64,000 nt of DNA from Histoplasma ohiense (lineage: Eukaryota; Ascomycota; Eurotiomycetes; Onygenales; Ajellomycetaceae): assembly GCA_017607445.1 (NCBI GenBank), contig JAEVHH010000002.1, positions 1,364,001 to 1,428,000 on the forward strand. Reading direction: 5' to 3'. The notes beneath the pieces were generated by a model that saw nothing but the letters and a program-made list of their open reading frames with translations, was not told the origin of the DNA and searched no databases. The translations under genes were made by a program, and so were the position numbers. Below, in pieces: positions 10,881-21,681 of this stretch (positions are counted from its first letter, which is position 1; every line of letters starts with the position of its first letter).

Positions 10881-12076
10881 CTCCCGTCCAGCCGCCCATC
10901 ACGCTGGCTGATTTTGTTGGTCCGGGTGTTAACTCCCTGCTGGCGCTTTGGCAAAAACCCCGTGCCAGCGTCCACCTGAAATTGGGATATAGGTTTACAT
11001 AACTGCGCACGCACGAGGGGAAGGGGAAGAAAGGTTGGAACTAGTCTCCACAGGTGGTTTGAGCCATATTCTATTTGGGGTCCCTTGTATCACAATATCA
11101 ACCTGCTGAGCATGGCGGGGTATGGAGTAAGGACGAGGAGGAGGTTCATCACGTCACGCCCTTTTTCCTGTTTGCTTGGTCTTTTTTGACGCCATGGTTA
11201 TACCCTGGAAGGGTAAACAGTTAGAAACCGGGAGTTACATGGATTCGCTGAGGAGCTCCTTTGTAGACGTTAACAACGTCCAACAGTAAATGCTCAAAAC
11301 GCATGAAAGTAAAACCCATTAAATAATGGAAATAAAATTCAAAAACAAGAACAAGAATCGGAATTTAGAGCCTGCAATCCAAGGCTAGCTGTCAGCCGCC
11401 TTCTCTCTCTGGAGACCAACCAACCAACCAATGCTAAGGGATCGTTATTGTTTATTGTCGCGAATCCCCGACAGGCTGCATGTTTCCCATACCAACAACA
11501 CAAGACGGACAGGGCGCCGGGCGGGCGCCAATCCGGTTGGGCTGTCAGTCTTGTCATGCAGCGATGAGAGCCCGCTCCCACTTCTTGGTATCGAAACACA
11601 TCGCACCCCGAAGTCCCGAGAGAGAGGCGATTTCTGCATACCGTGCAGGGCAAGAATTCAGATATGATGTATTATTTATTTCTACTCATTCTCGCCAATT
11701 CGCCGGGCTTGGTGGTGGGGTGATGTCTTGCGCGCCTGGGCAATCAAGGCCTTCTGAGCACACGGTTTGGCTGATGGATGGCCTGTTGGACTCACCCATT
11801 ACGCTCGAATCCCCTCCCTCACCTGGGCAACCCTAGGAACAAAGGTTCGATCCGGCGCGTTCCATGAACTTTCTGGCTGTCTTCCAAGTGAGCTCTCTTC
11901 CCCGCTTTCCATGCCCCGCTACAAGCCATCCATCATGATCCATGCGTGGATCGTGGCTGGATGGCTGGATGCCGGCGCACTGACAAGCGTGTGTAATATT
12001 TCGAACCCGTTTGAACAGGGCAATACCGCCCTGGCGATGCGAGAATAACCTGAAATTACGTAGTCTGTACGGTACA

Positions 12077-12106
12077 TGTACAGTACATGTATGTATGTAC
12101 TGTACA
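12077..12106. repeat. 12-bp perfect inverted repeat (hairpin)
   Basis: TGTACAGTACAT at 12077-12088 and its reverse complement at 12095-12106 are separated by 6 nt. The arms are themselves built of GTAC palindromes. The 13-mer TATGTACTGTACA recurs at 33250-33262. Confidence 0.8.
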
Positions 12107-12354
12107 AATCCTGGCCCTTCTCCAGCTCGGTTTCCTTCGCTGACTCCATTCAATGGATGTCCCGACTTCCTCAGACGCCTTCTCGAATTCACCAAGGGAG
12201 CCACCAAAATACGCCATTTATCGCATTGAAAGCGATACTTGAACAAGATACGCGCTGCCCCTGCATGTTCCTCTGTTCCAAGTCTCTGCGCCGTACATAC
12301 AGCCCTCGCTCACCGATATCTGAAGAGTAGAGTTAGCTCCTTGTCATGAGGGCC

Positions 12355-12394
12355 GATTGGCGGTTCGATTGGCGGTTCGATTGGCGGTTCGATT
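12355..12394. repeat. (GATTGGCGGTTC)3 tandem repeat
   Basis: Three perfect 12-bp units plus GATT, about 270 bp upstream of the F-box gene start. It could be a promoter element array; the unit contains ATTGG, an inverted CCAAT box. The regulatory role is only inferred. Confidence 0.85.
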
Positions 12395-12663
12395 CTTCAT
12401 AAAAATTCCACCAGCGCTCTATTTCCAGACCATGACGGAACTAACTTTGAAGCTTAGGAAGGTTGCCACTGTCAGCAGGTTATTCCCACGGCCCCAGAAT
12501 TGCCTCGCTGAATGATTTTTGCAGCTGGCGTGGGATATTGACAGTGCAGCTGAGAGACCGGCCACCTTCTTTGCCATCCCGGGTTCGCTTCTACAAAAAG
12601 CCCCTGGTCGTGGAGTTAATTCCGGGGGCAAGTGGCGGCTCAAACCGCAATCTCTCCGCGTCT

Positions 12664-14085
12664 ATGGATTTACTCCGGACAAATCTGGGCCGCTCTCCGT
12701 CTCAAACAGCAATGGGTTCCACGCTTGAAGCTCTCCCAACGGAGATCTTGACGATAATTGCTGTTAACTTAGACACCTTGGGCCAACGACTGCAGTTGCT
12801 ATGCACGTGCCGCCGGCTCTATAACGCGCTATTGCCCACGTTGTATAGAGCTATTTCACGCTCTCAAGGAAATGTTGTCCCCTTGCTTCGGACTATCTTA
12901 CAAAAACCATGGCTTGCTCAGATGGTCCGCGAATTACGCTTACCAACCACGAAGCGGTCGCTCTTCACTGCTGATGAAGATCTAGGCTATGAGCGCTGGA
13001 CAGCTCTGCCCGCTGCTGAACCCATCCTCCGCAAGGCCGTTGAGCCATTCTTCATCGATGATATCTACGAACAGGAGAAGTGGCTGAGGGATCTTCAGAC
13101 CGGTTCCCCAGATGCGCTCATTAGCTTGCTGGTACTTTCTCTGCCAAGACTGGAGAAATTGGAGCTCGAGCTGCCTGGGTATCATTATTTGAGTCGAGTA
13201 GCCCATCGATCTGCTGGAACAGCATATCGAGGGAATAATTCTTCATCAAGTTGTGATGACCATCGCGAGGAAGACACAGCTCGTATTATTCTCCCACGCC
13301 TCACCTCTATGCATATGTATTGGCCCGATGAGAGCCAAATGTCTGTCGACCTTGCATTCCCTTTCTTCCAGCTACCAGCAATTCGACATTTCTCTGCAGC
13401 AGGTTTTCTCAAATCTGTGACCGAATGGGAGCACAAGAGCCAGTCACCGATAACTCACATCCTTCTGATGTACTGCCTATTAGAGGATGGGGCAAAGCAG
13501 ATAGTCCAAAGTTGCAAGAACCTTCAGTCATTCATATACCTCCATTCAGAGGCGGATATGATCGAGGAAGACCCCGACCCCGACCCCATGATTAAACCGC
13601 TCCCTAAGCTCTTCCGCGACTCCCTCCTTTCAGCGCGACAGAGCCTTGAAACACTCTGCCTGGACTTCAACTCGGATACGTCAAGCGGTGGCGCACGCTT
13701 TACCACCTTTGGCTCCCTGTCTGAGTTCACGGCACTCAAACATCTCCACATTACCGCCTGTGTTCTCTTGCCCCTCTACTGCCCTGTGGGCTCTCATCCG
13801 TCTCCCAGTCAACATCTTCCAGACATCCTACCGAGATCCCTAGAGATGCTTCATGTTGAAGGGGTGGAAGCTGAATGTCTCAATAAGGTCGTAGAGCGAC
13901 TGTCATCCTTCGTCAAATCTGCGCCCCAACACGCCCCCCGCCTTCGCGAGGTGCGTGTCATGATGGTGAAGATTAACGCGGATAATGCGGCCTGCAAAGC
14001 GTTCGGGGCTGTTGGAGCTGAGATGGGCGTGGTCTGCAAATTCAGCGCGCTATGTGCATGTTTCACACCATCTGGTAACAAGTGA
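12664..14085 (+). CDS. F-box protein
   Basis: Single exon, 473 aa from the ATG at 12664. An in-frame ATG at 12712 begins MGSTLEALPTEILTIIA and is an equally good start; the frame upstream of 12664 opens only at TTG. The F-box lies near residues 20-60 (LEALPTEILTIIAVNLDTLG...LCTCRRLYNALLPTLYRAI), the usual Skp1-binding site that brings substrates to an SCF ubiquitin ligase. The rest is leucine-rich without clear repeats (LPRLEKLELELPGY, LKHLHITACVLLPLY), typical of the large divergent F-box families of Eurotiomycetes. An acidic DPDPDP run from a CCCGAC repeat sits at about 13570-13587. The C-terminus is ordinary. Substrates are unknown. Confidence is high for the F-box and moderate for the exact start. 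Confidence 0.83.
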   Translation: MDLLRTNLGRSPSQTAMGSTLEALPTEILTIIAVNLDTLGQRLQLLCTCRRLYNALLPTLYRAISRSQGNVVPLLRTILQKPWLAQMVRELRLPTTKRSLFTADEDLGYERWTALPAAEPILRKAVEPFFIDDIYEQEKWLRDLQTGSPDALISLLVLSLPRLEKLELELPGYHYLSRVAHRSAGTAYRGNNSSSSCDDHREEDTARIILPRLTSMHMYWPDESQMSVDLAFPFFQLPAIRHFSAAGFLKSVTEWEHKSQSPITHILLMYCLLEDGAKQIVQSCKNLQSFIYLHSEADMIEEDPDPDPMIKPLPKLFRDSLLSARQSLETLCLDFNSDTSSGGARFTTFGSLSEFTALKHLHITACVLLPLYCPVGSHPSPSQHLPDILPRSLEMLHVEGVEAECLNKVVERLSSFVKSAPQHAPRLREVRVMMVKINADNAACKAFGAVGAEMGVVCKFSALCACFTPSGNK

Positions 14086-14495
14086 GGTTGTCAGGGGGCA
14101 AGAGGGGATGGGGATATATGAAAATTTGCTTTCAAGAAGGGGATTTGCTGGTTCCTGGTTCCTGGTTTCGTTTTCTGCTCATCTCAGATATATAATAGAA
14201 TGGAAATTTCCACTCGTTAGACGAGTGCTAATGGGTAGTTATCTTTAGCTGGTGTGTATTATTATATTATACTAGTATCTGGTACGTGTAGGTACGCATT
14301 TTAGATAGTGAGCAGCTGCTGTTGCGCTCACAGTTCAAGAAGTCAACGCTCGGATCTCAGGTAGAAACGAGATTTCTGACCCCCTTTAAATTTTTAATTT
14401 TTTCCTTCTTTTTTGGCAGGGAAAATGAACTAGCGGCGGGTCAAATATGGTAAAAAGAAGCGGGGCCCAGAAAGAGGGGGGGGGGTTATTGTCAA

Positions 14496-14511
14496 AAAAT
14501 AAAAAAAAGTG
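14496..14511 (-). terminator. Pol III terminator of tRNA-Ser
   Basis: On the minus strand the tRNA 3' end is followed within a few bases by a run of eight T, then A and six T. This is the standard RNA polymerase III stop signal and supports the tRNA being functional. Confidence 0.85.
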
Positions 14512-14514
14512 GAA

Positions 14515-14620
14515 CGACACCAGCAGGATTCGAACCTGCGCTCCCGAAGGAAATGCCTGAACTTGCAGCGACTGAACGCCACATAGCAGGGCACCGCGTT
14601 AACCACTCCGCCATAGTGTC
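14515..14620 (-). tRNA. tRNA-Ser(GCU) with intron
   Basis: A 106-nt class II tRNA gene. The acceptor stem GACACTA pairs with TGGTGTC (one G-U), with discriminator G at 14515. The anticodon stem GTGCC/GGCAT flanks loop CTGCTAA, with anticodon GCT at 14585-14587. A 25-nt intron (14559-14583) sits at the canonical place, one base 3' of the anticodon. A long variable arm (about TTCCTTCGGGAGC) marks the Ser class, and the T arm GCAGG/CCTGC encloses TTCGAAT. The internal B box GGTTCGAATCC lies at 14526-14536 and a T-run terminator follows. CCA is not encoded, as expected. It decodes AGC/AGU serine codons. Confidence 0.95.
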
Positions 14621-14896
14621 GGAATTCGGTAACCTTCGTCATCTGCACTGGATATTTGACGATATCCATGGATGCCTACGAGTCCTTTACAATGCGTTTT
14701 TCAAACGCGCGACATTCTCCAAATTGTGGGGAAGGAAAAAATTAAAATTATAAGCCATTTATGGGGAAAGGTTTACTTCAACTAAGATCTAACCAGCCTC
14801 CGAACTCATACGTACAGCACTGGAGGTGGTGTACCCCCTCGTCATTGCGGCTCTTTTGGTGCCAAATTGACCATTTTCCAGCCCCAGGCTCCAATT

Positions 14897-15941
14897 CTAT
14901 CCAGCTACTGGTAGGTCCAGGTCCACGACCAGGGGGCTATTGAATTTCTTACCACCCCGGTGCGGCCAGCTCGTTGCCATAATCGCGGCGTTGACAATAC
15001 ACGTCTCGTTCCTTCCCGGTATAGTCCCGGCACCTTTGGCTACTTGCGATTCATCATTTGCCCGCAGCGTCGGAGATGACGATCCCAAAGGACCATCATT
15101 TCGAAGACGAGGCTGTGTTTTCCCCGTGAGGTCGATTAGGCATTGCTTTTTGCTGTTGAGTGGAGGTAGTTCTCCGCGGACCGAACTCAGCTCTTTGAAT
15201 CTTTCACCACTCTGGAGTGCGATATCCCACAGAACCCTGTCGTACCCTCGTCCTTCATGGACATGTCCACAGATAGCTAATCGTGGTCGCACCCTCCACA
15301 GCGCTTGACGTAGATGTTCGCAACCGAGCGAGCCGTGTCTATTCTCATCGCAGTGGGACCGCGGCGGGGTGTGAGTCAAAACGATGTCGGTATCTAGCGG
15401 TATCTTATCCCAGATGCCACAAGCTTCTTCGGAGGTGTAACTAAACGCCCATTTCCCGCAGTAAGGGGTGTACGGAGATCCAAATATTTTGAATACTGAT
15501 TGAGGGCCACCCGGATTAGATAGTCGGATAACGGCGGCTTCATGGTTTAAGTAAATGATGGAAGATTTGGTGAATAGAGCATGACAATCGTCTGCCGACT
15601 CCCGTCTCTGGTTGTGAAACGACTGCCAGTGTCGCTTGTAGAAATTACCGTCGAGGGTGATGTCGTGGTTACCTTCAGACATGTTCGAAATCATATTAGC
15701 GTGTCCCTAGAAGTGGGTTAGTTGAATGAGAAAGGATAATAATCTAACCCGCAATCACGATTTTCACTTCGAAATCCGCACGCTCAATCCATTCAGCTGT
15801 TTTTCGTAGTTCGCTTAGAGTTCCTTGATTCGAAAGGTCTCCAGCATGGACCAAGACGTCGCCTTTCGGCAGTTTGAAAGCACCATCTGGCGGTCCATAG
15901 CCATGTGTATCTGAAATACAGACCATCCGGGTACGAACCAT
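14897..15941 (-). CDS. Calcineurin-like metallophosphoesterase
   Basis: Two exons, 15941-15749 and 15672-14897, with a 76-nt intron between them. The join restores the conserved GNHD motif exactly across the splice site (IAG|NHD) and gives 322 aa. Metal-binding blocks appear in order: SDTHG at 10-14, GDLSNQG at about 34-40, GNHD at 65-68, then LTHTPP and GHVHEGRG near the C-terminal half. This is the full set of Asp/His/Asn ligands for a two-metal phosphoesterase. It resembles the UPF0046/MPPED family of small cytosolic phosphodiesterases found widely in fungi. The physiological substrate is not known from sequence. The C-terminal 70 residues are poorly conserved in appearance. It is divergent from the uL13 gene across about 840 bp. 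Confidence 0.88.
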
Positions 15942-16784
15942 CTTTCGTCAATCAAAACTTGAATATACGGAGTTCTCGACAACTCCAAAGCCGGAAGAAC
16001 CGGAGCTAGAAGATACAGTAGTCTCCTCGTCGGTATTTCCAAATAGGGCGAGAATTAACAGACACACTTTCTGGAAACTCGCGATGTAGTTACGTCGTTG
16101 ATAAGAGAGTCCTGGAGCTTATAATCGCAATTCTCAGCAGATGGAACATATTGAACGCCAATGATATAGATGCTTGTCAAACAATGTTGGAAGCCGCAAT
16201 CCCGCTGAGCCGATGTGATCGCAACCGTTGGATCAATCGAGTAAGACACTCTGATCTGAGATATGGGAGCAACTATGGTCTGTAAGTTTAGCTGGATAAA
16301 AACTGCGTCGGAGAGCTTTGACAGCACAAAAACACATTCGAGGCTAGAGCTCTAATGCAAGTTCCATACAAACGTAGCGGAAAATTTTCTAGATGTCACT
16401 GTGTGCTGCAGACACAGATGGTGAAATATGAAATCCCCATAAATTGATTGAGTGAGCCTCTGATTCTCGATATCGAATCTCGATCAAGGTATACAGATCT
16501 GTACAATGGGATGCGGAGGAGTAACCTTGGAAACCTTGAAAATAGTTCAATGTCACGTGAGTCTTTGAGTTCTATTGGGCAACTTAGGGCTGGGCCTGGT
16601 TGTCCACACAAACTAGTCTCGCTTAAGCCATTTCTGCCATCGATCCTCCGACGCGCGGTTTGAAGGAGACCACAACGACCAAACGACACGACACTCAACT
16701 CGACAATACACTATCCAAGGTGTATCATCGAGCATAGCTCATCGCCTTGCTGGATACTTGACTGTGAACCGGTGACAAAGCACG
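15942..16784. other. Divergent promoter region
   Basis: About 840 bp between the metallophosphoesterase (-) and ribosomal protein uL13 (+). Short frames here start at non-ATG codons or look random. I see no further gene. It presumably contains the strong uL13 promoter, but I could not pick a defined box. Confidence 0.55.
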
Positions 16785-17782
16785 ATGTCCACCTTCGAGC
16801 CAGTGGTGTGTTTTACCTCTCTGTCGGCTTGGGATTCGCACATTTTTGATAAGGGCTTCGAAAAACTGACTGGGTTTTTGTGATGGATATAGGTCGTCAT
16901 CGACGGCAAGGGACATCTCCTTGGTCGCCTGGCCAGCATTGTGGCCAAGCAGTTGCTCAATGGCCAGAAGATTGTTGTAGTGCGATGTGAAGCCCTCAAC
17001 ATCTCTGGCGAATTCTTCCGCGCTAAGCGTACGATATATCCCTCTCCTTTTTGCAACTTTGGTGAAAACCGACATTCGAAGATTTGGGGAAAAGAGGAAT
17101 AATTCCGGTTGTTGAAGTATTTCAAGATGGATTCCGTGGCTGACTCGATTTTGTCGCTTATAGTGAAGTACCATGCCTACCTCCGCAAGATCACCCGTTT
17201 CAACCCGACTCGAGGAGGTGAGAATAATGAGACCGCAAAATTCCTTAAGTTGCAGACGACCAAATCCACTAATACGGAAGTGCAGGTCCTTTCCATTTCC
17301 GTGCTCCTTCCCGCATTTTCTACAAGGCTGTCCGGGGTATGATTCCTCACAAGAGCGCTCGTGGCGCCGCTGCCATGGAGAGACTGAAGGTCTTCGAGGG
17401 GGTCCCACCACCGTATGACAAAAAGAAGCGGGTTGTCGTTCCCCAGGCCCTCCGAGTCCTCAGACTGAAGCCGGGCCGCAAATACTGCACTGTTGGACGG
17501 TTGAGTCATGAGGTTGGCTGGAAGTACCAGGATGTTGTTGCAAGGTTAGCCCCAACAACAAATCCTCCTCATGCATTCCAAAGCTCATTATTGCAAACTT
17601 GGGACCACGATTGATCTGCTGCTAACTATCCTGTTATTTTTAGACTCGAGGAGAGGAGAAAGGTCAAGGGATCCGCATACTACGAGCGCAAGAAGGCCGC
17701 GCGGAGACAACTTGTACAAGCCCAGAAGACTGCCAATGTGGACCAAAAGACAAAGACCCAGTTGGCGGAGTATGGCTATTAG
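16785..17782 (+). CDS. rpl16: 60S ribosomal protein uL13 (L13a / yeast L16)
   Basis: Five exons: 16785-16805, 16893-17028, 17164-17217, 17286-17544 and 17644-17782. All joins are in phase and give 202 aa. The product begins MSTFEPVVVIDGKGHLLGRL and includes NGQKIVVVRCEALNISGEFF, FNPTRGGPFHFRAPSRIFYK, PPPYDKKKRVVVPQALRVLR and LKPGRKYCTVGRLSHEVGWK. These match the eukaryotic uL13 family along its whole length. It is a structural protein of the large subunit, outside the catalytic centre. The first exon is only 21 nt (seven codons), so simple ORF tools miss it. The many introns near the 5' end are typical of fungal ribosomal protein genes. I looked for box C/D snoRNAs in the introns and saw none that convinced me. 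Confidence 0.95.
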
Positions 17783-18378
17783 ATTTCTGGGTCGGGGTAA
17801 TGGCTGGCTTTAGGTTCTTCGAGGGTAGAGCTGGGTGCAATGTGAACGGCAAACCAATCGGCCTGTACCTATAATATCACGAAATACACCTTTAATGAAT
17901 CAAGGGCAAAGTGATTGAGAGGGGAGCAGGGAAAAATAAGTCAAAAAATATTGATTATTTTAAGCTGGGAGCTATTGGGATGATGCCTTGTTCATATTAC
18001 TTCATAACTGCCTGTCTCTATAAAATCTTCCATGGCGCTTAATCTGAATGGTTTCTTGTTCAATAAATTTCTACGCATGTTGCGAGTGTGGCTCAAATTT
18101 TTACTAGAAGTCATAATTACCCGCATTGTGATTTGTGCTTTGCGAAACGAATGATCTATATAGGGGCAGCTATGGGCGTCTTAAGTTTTGTGGGGGCTCT
18201 GGGGGTTGCGTTTCGGTGCAAACTCGGGGAAGGCTTTTGGGCGCCGAAGAGGGAGCAACAACGTTGTTAAAAGGGACTCAATCTCCTCTCTGCCCCTGAT
18301 GTTCTCTTTTCTTGTGCTCAGAAAGTATCACCATTTGTGATTGTGCATCGTTCAGCCATTTCTTCGCGTTTCTTCAAC
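17783..18378. other. Intergenic, uL13 to acyl-CoA ligase
   Basis: About 600 bp between two same-strand genes. Nothing recognisable beyond the expected 3' UTR and promoter; the one short frame (18088-18270) looks random. Confidence 0.5.
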
Positions 18379-20491
18379 ATGTCCAGGGCAACTAGCCGTT
18401 TGCGAAATCTCACCCAGCACTTTCTCCCCGCATCCTCATGGCCCACAGGCCCCAAAAGGGATTTCTCCCACCCGTTCAATCGACATACGCTTTCTCCTAC
18501 ATTCTTCCTCCCGCGCGCAGCTGCTATTGAACCGGATGTATGCTCTTTGTAAAATAGCCCAGCTCTTCTCGTTGCATTTCTCTAATTGGAAGCATTCTAT
18601 TACGGGCAGGCCCAAGCTATTTATCACGTCACCTCAAACAACAAGGTCTTGAGGAGATCATACATCGAGACAGCGGATCGCGCGCGGGGTTTTGCTTACT
18701 ACCTAAAAAGACATGGCTTCAAAAGAGTTGGCATATTATGCCCTAACACTCCAGCCTTTTTGGAGTCGATTTTTGCGATAGCCGCAGCCGGCGCGGTCAA
18801 TGTTGGTACGATGATACCTTCCGTACATCCCATTCTGTGGCCCCTCCATACTAAAATTCAAGCTCAAGCTGTCAATTATAGATTAAAACCAGAAGACATT
18901 GCATATATCTTCAACCATTCCGAAGTCGATGCCATCGTTGTGGACGAAGAATTTGTCCCGCTCCTCAACGAGTTCAAGAAGCAAAATGGGCATGTGCCTC
19001 TGATTATCGACACAGATACGGATGCTGTAGAAGGGGAACTTAGCGGGCCGTTCGATCAAGCTGTATTGGAAGGCCTTCATTTTGATACTTCATCCGGAAA
19101 CCGTGGGTGGCAGGGATTGGAAGCTCAGACGCCATACGAAGATGCGCTCATTGCGCTCGCGTACACGAGCGGCACAACTTCACGACCCAAGGGTGTTGAG
19201 TACATCCACCGCGGCTGCTATCTTGCAGCTCTCGCAAATGTAATAGAGTCCGGACTAAACTTCAATCAGGGCCGATGCCGGTACCTTTGGACGTTGCCAA
19301 TGTTCCACGCTATGGGTTAGTTTATACCCTGGCCCTTGGAGAATTTATTGATTTGCGTCTCCTTTTTTTTTTTTTCTTATTTCCTTTCTTCCATTCTTCC
19401 ATTTCTCTCCCTCTTTTCTTTTGCCCCCATCAAGTTAACCGGGATTTTTTTCTTAGGATGGACGTTCCCATGGGCTGTCACGGCAGTCAGAGGCACACAT
19501 TACTGCCTGCGCAAGGTCGACTATTCGCTCATATGGAGACTACTCAAGGAAGAGGGAATCACGCACTATTGTGCCGCACCGACCGTCAACACTGTTCTCT
19601 GTAACTCAAAAGAGGCAGAGGTACTTCCATCTCCCGTCCGAGTTACGGTTGCGGCAAGCCCCCCAACACCACATCTCTTTGAACAGATGGCAAAACTGAA
19701 CCTGCAACCGGTCCACGTCTACGGGCTTACTGAGACATACGGACCAATAACAAAGGGCTATTACTTGCCTCAGTGGGATACCATCCCGGCAGAAGATAAA
19801 TATAAGAAGATGGCTCGGCAGGGTCATGGCTTCTTAACGAGTCTTCCTGTACGTGTGATAAAGACTGACGTCCCAGAAGGGACGATTATCGATGTCGAGA
19901 AGAATGGGGAGGAAATAGGCGAGGTTGTATTTGTTGGGAACATTTGTGCCAAGGGTTACTATAAAAATGTTGATGACACGAAGAAGTTGTTTAGCGGAGG
20001 GGTGCTCCATTCGGGGGATCTGGCTGTATGGCACCCAGACGGAGCGATACAGATTTTGGACCGTGCTAAAGACATTATCATTAGCGGTAAGTATGCTCGA
20101 GTTCTCCTTGCATTTCCCTTTTCGATATCTTCGATCTCCCGTGAAATGCTAAGGATTCTTCTGGCGCGTTTGTCTAGGCGGAGAAAACATATCCTCTGTT
20201 GCATTAGAGTCCATGCTTGCAAAACATCCGGACGTATTTGAAGTCGGAGTGGTAGCTGTGCCTGATTCTCATTGGGGCGAGCGGCCGAAAGCTTTCATCA
20301 CAGTGCGAGATGACAAGAAACTTGATGGCAAGGACGTGATCGAGTGGGCAAAACATGTGAGCGGTATCAGCCGGTTTATGATCCCCAGGGAAGTCGAAAC
20401 TGTGCGCGAACTTCCCAAAACTAGTACTGGGAAGGTGAAGAAGAATGTGCTAAGGCGGTGGGCGAAGAGCACGGATCGGAGCCTTGAATAG
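18379..20491 (+). CDS. AMP-binding acyl-CoA ligase
   Basis: Exons 18379-18537, 18610-18805, 18869-19315, 19457-20086 and 20178-20491 give 581 aa. The 63-nt intron 18806-18868 is a multiple of three without a stop, so unspliced reading would silently add 21 residues. I removed it because it has GT/AG ends and a TACTAA branch sequence, and removal restores VNVAVNYRLKPED. Adenylate-forming motifs follow in order: YTSGTTSRPKG (P-loop-like A3), YGLTETYGP (A5), HSGDLAVW (A7), DRAKDIIISGGENIS (A8) and PKTSTGKVKKN with the A10 lysine. It activates a carboxylic acid to its CoA thioester with ATP. It is closest in style to medium/long-chain or plant AAE-type ligases. An Arg-rich N-terminus (MSRATSRLRNLTQHFLP) suggests a mitochondrial presequence; no C-terminal PTS1 is seen. 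The acid substrate is unknown. Confidence 0.9.
18806..18868 (+). other. In-frame 63-nt intron in acyl-CoA ligase gene
   Basis: It starts GTACGAT, ends CTCAAG, contains CATACTAAAAT as branch site about 15-20 nt before the acceptor, and has no in-frame stop. Splicing joins GTT-G to CT-GTC and rebuilds the conserved VNVAVNYR. Confidence 0.8.
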
Positions 20492-21681
20492 AAATCTTGA
20501 TACCATTTTGCTGTATAAGCGGCTCTGTTGTAGGACTATATGAATTTTCAGCAGCAAGGGGTCGAACAAGGAGATTAATGAATTTTATTTGCAATCTTTG
20601 AATTCGCCAAAACCTGTATCTTGAATCCTAAATTCTTTTTATAGACTCGTACCAGAAGAAGCCCCTCGTTGGTGTACAATCCAAGTGCAAGCTAGGGCAG
20701 GGTTACCAACATCATATACACACAAAAAGGCTTTTGCATTTTGGTTGAAATTATTTTCCAAATGACCTCCAGAGTGCCGGTCTAGTCTGTCGCTTGCTGC
20801 TGTTGATCGTGTGAGGCCACAACGTGCAACGTGCGAATTTCCTCAGAAATGCACACCAGACCACTCCAGTGGGCCCAAGGTTAAGCCAAACTGCATCCTC
20901 TAGCCTCAGCCCCTCGTGTTTTCATGCTCTCTGCACCGTTATTGCCTGCGGGTGCAGTTTATCGATGATTCTTCCATTTGGGATCTTGTTACGGAGTAAT
21001 CTGTACATACAAGCAACATATTCGCGGACACCTGCCGCGCAGCTCAGGGCTTCTGCGCCATTGGCCCACGCCAGCGCTTATTTATTTCTCTAGCACCCAG
21101 CCTTATTGACTCTCTTCTATCATCCTGCCGTCGTTCACTTGGGGGTTGCCGCAACCGCCTGATCCCTTCATCAGCTGGAAATCCATTCCGCTGTCACTCA
21201 CTTATCGTTGACGGAGATACGTTGTCACCTTTGTTCCTGGCCTCCTGCAACCGGCCACTCGTTGTTTCCTTCACCTTTCCTTTGCTTCACGTCCCGCCTT
21301 AGTTCACCTGTAACTCTGCTCCGCGGTGTTGTTTCGTACAACCATCAAACCCGCTCTTGCGTATGCGGTTGACTTGCAACACAAACCTGAGGAGTTCCTG
21401 CCTGCTCTTCATCCCGCCGAATCCTCTCATAATAGCCCCAAAGGTTATTTCTTGAGCTGTTCACAGATCTGCGGCTTCAACCTCCCGGCATACTACTAGG
21501 TTCCTCTGCCACCCCGCAACGCTTACATACTTCCCCACCTAGTAGTCCGACGCTGGGTATTAGGATCTTAGTTACACACTGGAGAGGTTCAGTGGTTTGA
21601 TACACAGTCTGAGGGGGAACGATATCTGGTGGTTTTGCTAAGGACGATTCCTCCACAAACAGGATATTGAATCTGTCGACA
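20492..21681. other. Long grrA upstream region
   Basis: About 1.2 kb before the grrA ATG, CT-rich toward the gene. Several short upstream ATG frames fall in the likely 5' leader, which may be long. It contains one TACGGAGTA nonamer at 20990-20998. I see no other gene. Confidence 0.5.

Larger units (their letters stand above)
7736..12663. other. 4.9 kb gene-poor stretch
   Basis: This lies between the J-domain gene (-) and the F-box gene (+), so it should hold both promoters. It contains a purine-rich block, CATC and 10-bp and 12-bp tandem repeats, two TACTCCGTA nonamers (10064-10072, 10487-10495) and a 12-bp hairpin at 12077-12106. Open frames of 100-200 codons at 8.3-9.0 kb come from the purine bias and occur on both strands. 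I see no supportable gene, though a noncoding RNA cannot be excluded. Confidence 0.55.

Noticed and set aside
12359..12394. GGTTCGATT repeats resembling a tRNA B box
   Set aside because: No acceptor, D or anticodon arms around them; they are a 12-bp tandem repeat.
15672..15706. Alternative acceptor TTCTAG in the phosphoesterase intron
   Set aside because: Using it gives an in-frame TAA after three codons; the downstream GAAG acceptor rebuilds GNHD.
16806..17643. Possible intronic snoRNAs in the uL13 gene
   Set aside because: Introns are short and I could not find paired C (RTGATGA) and D (CTGA) boxes with closing stems.
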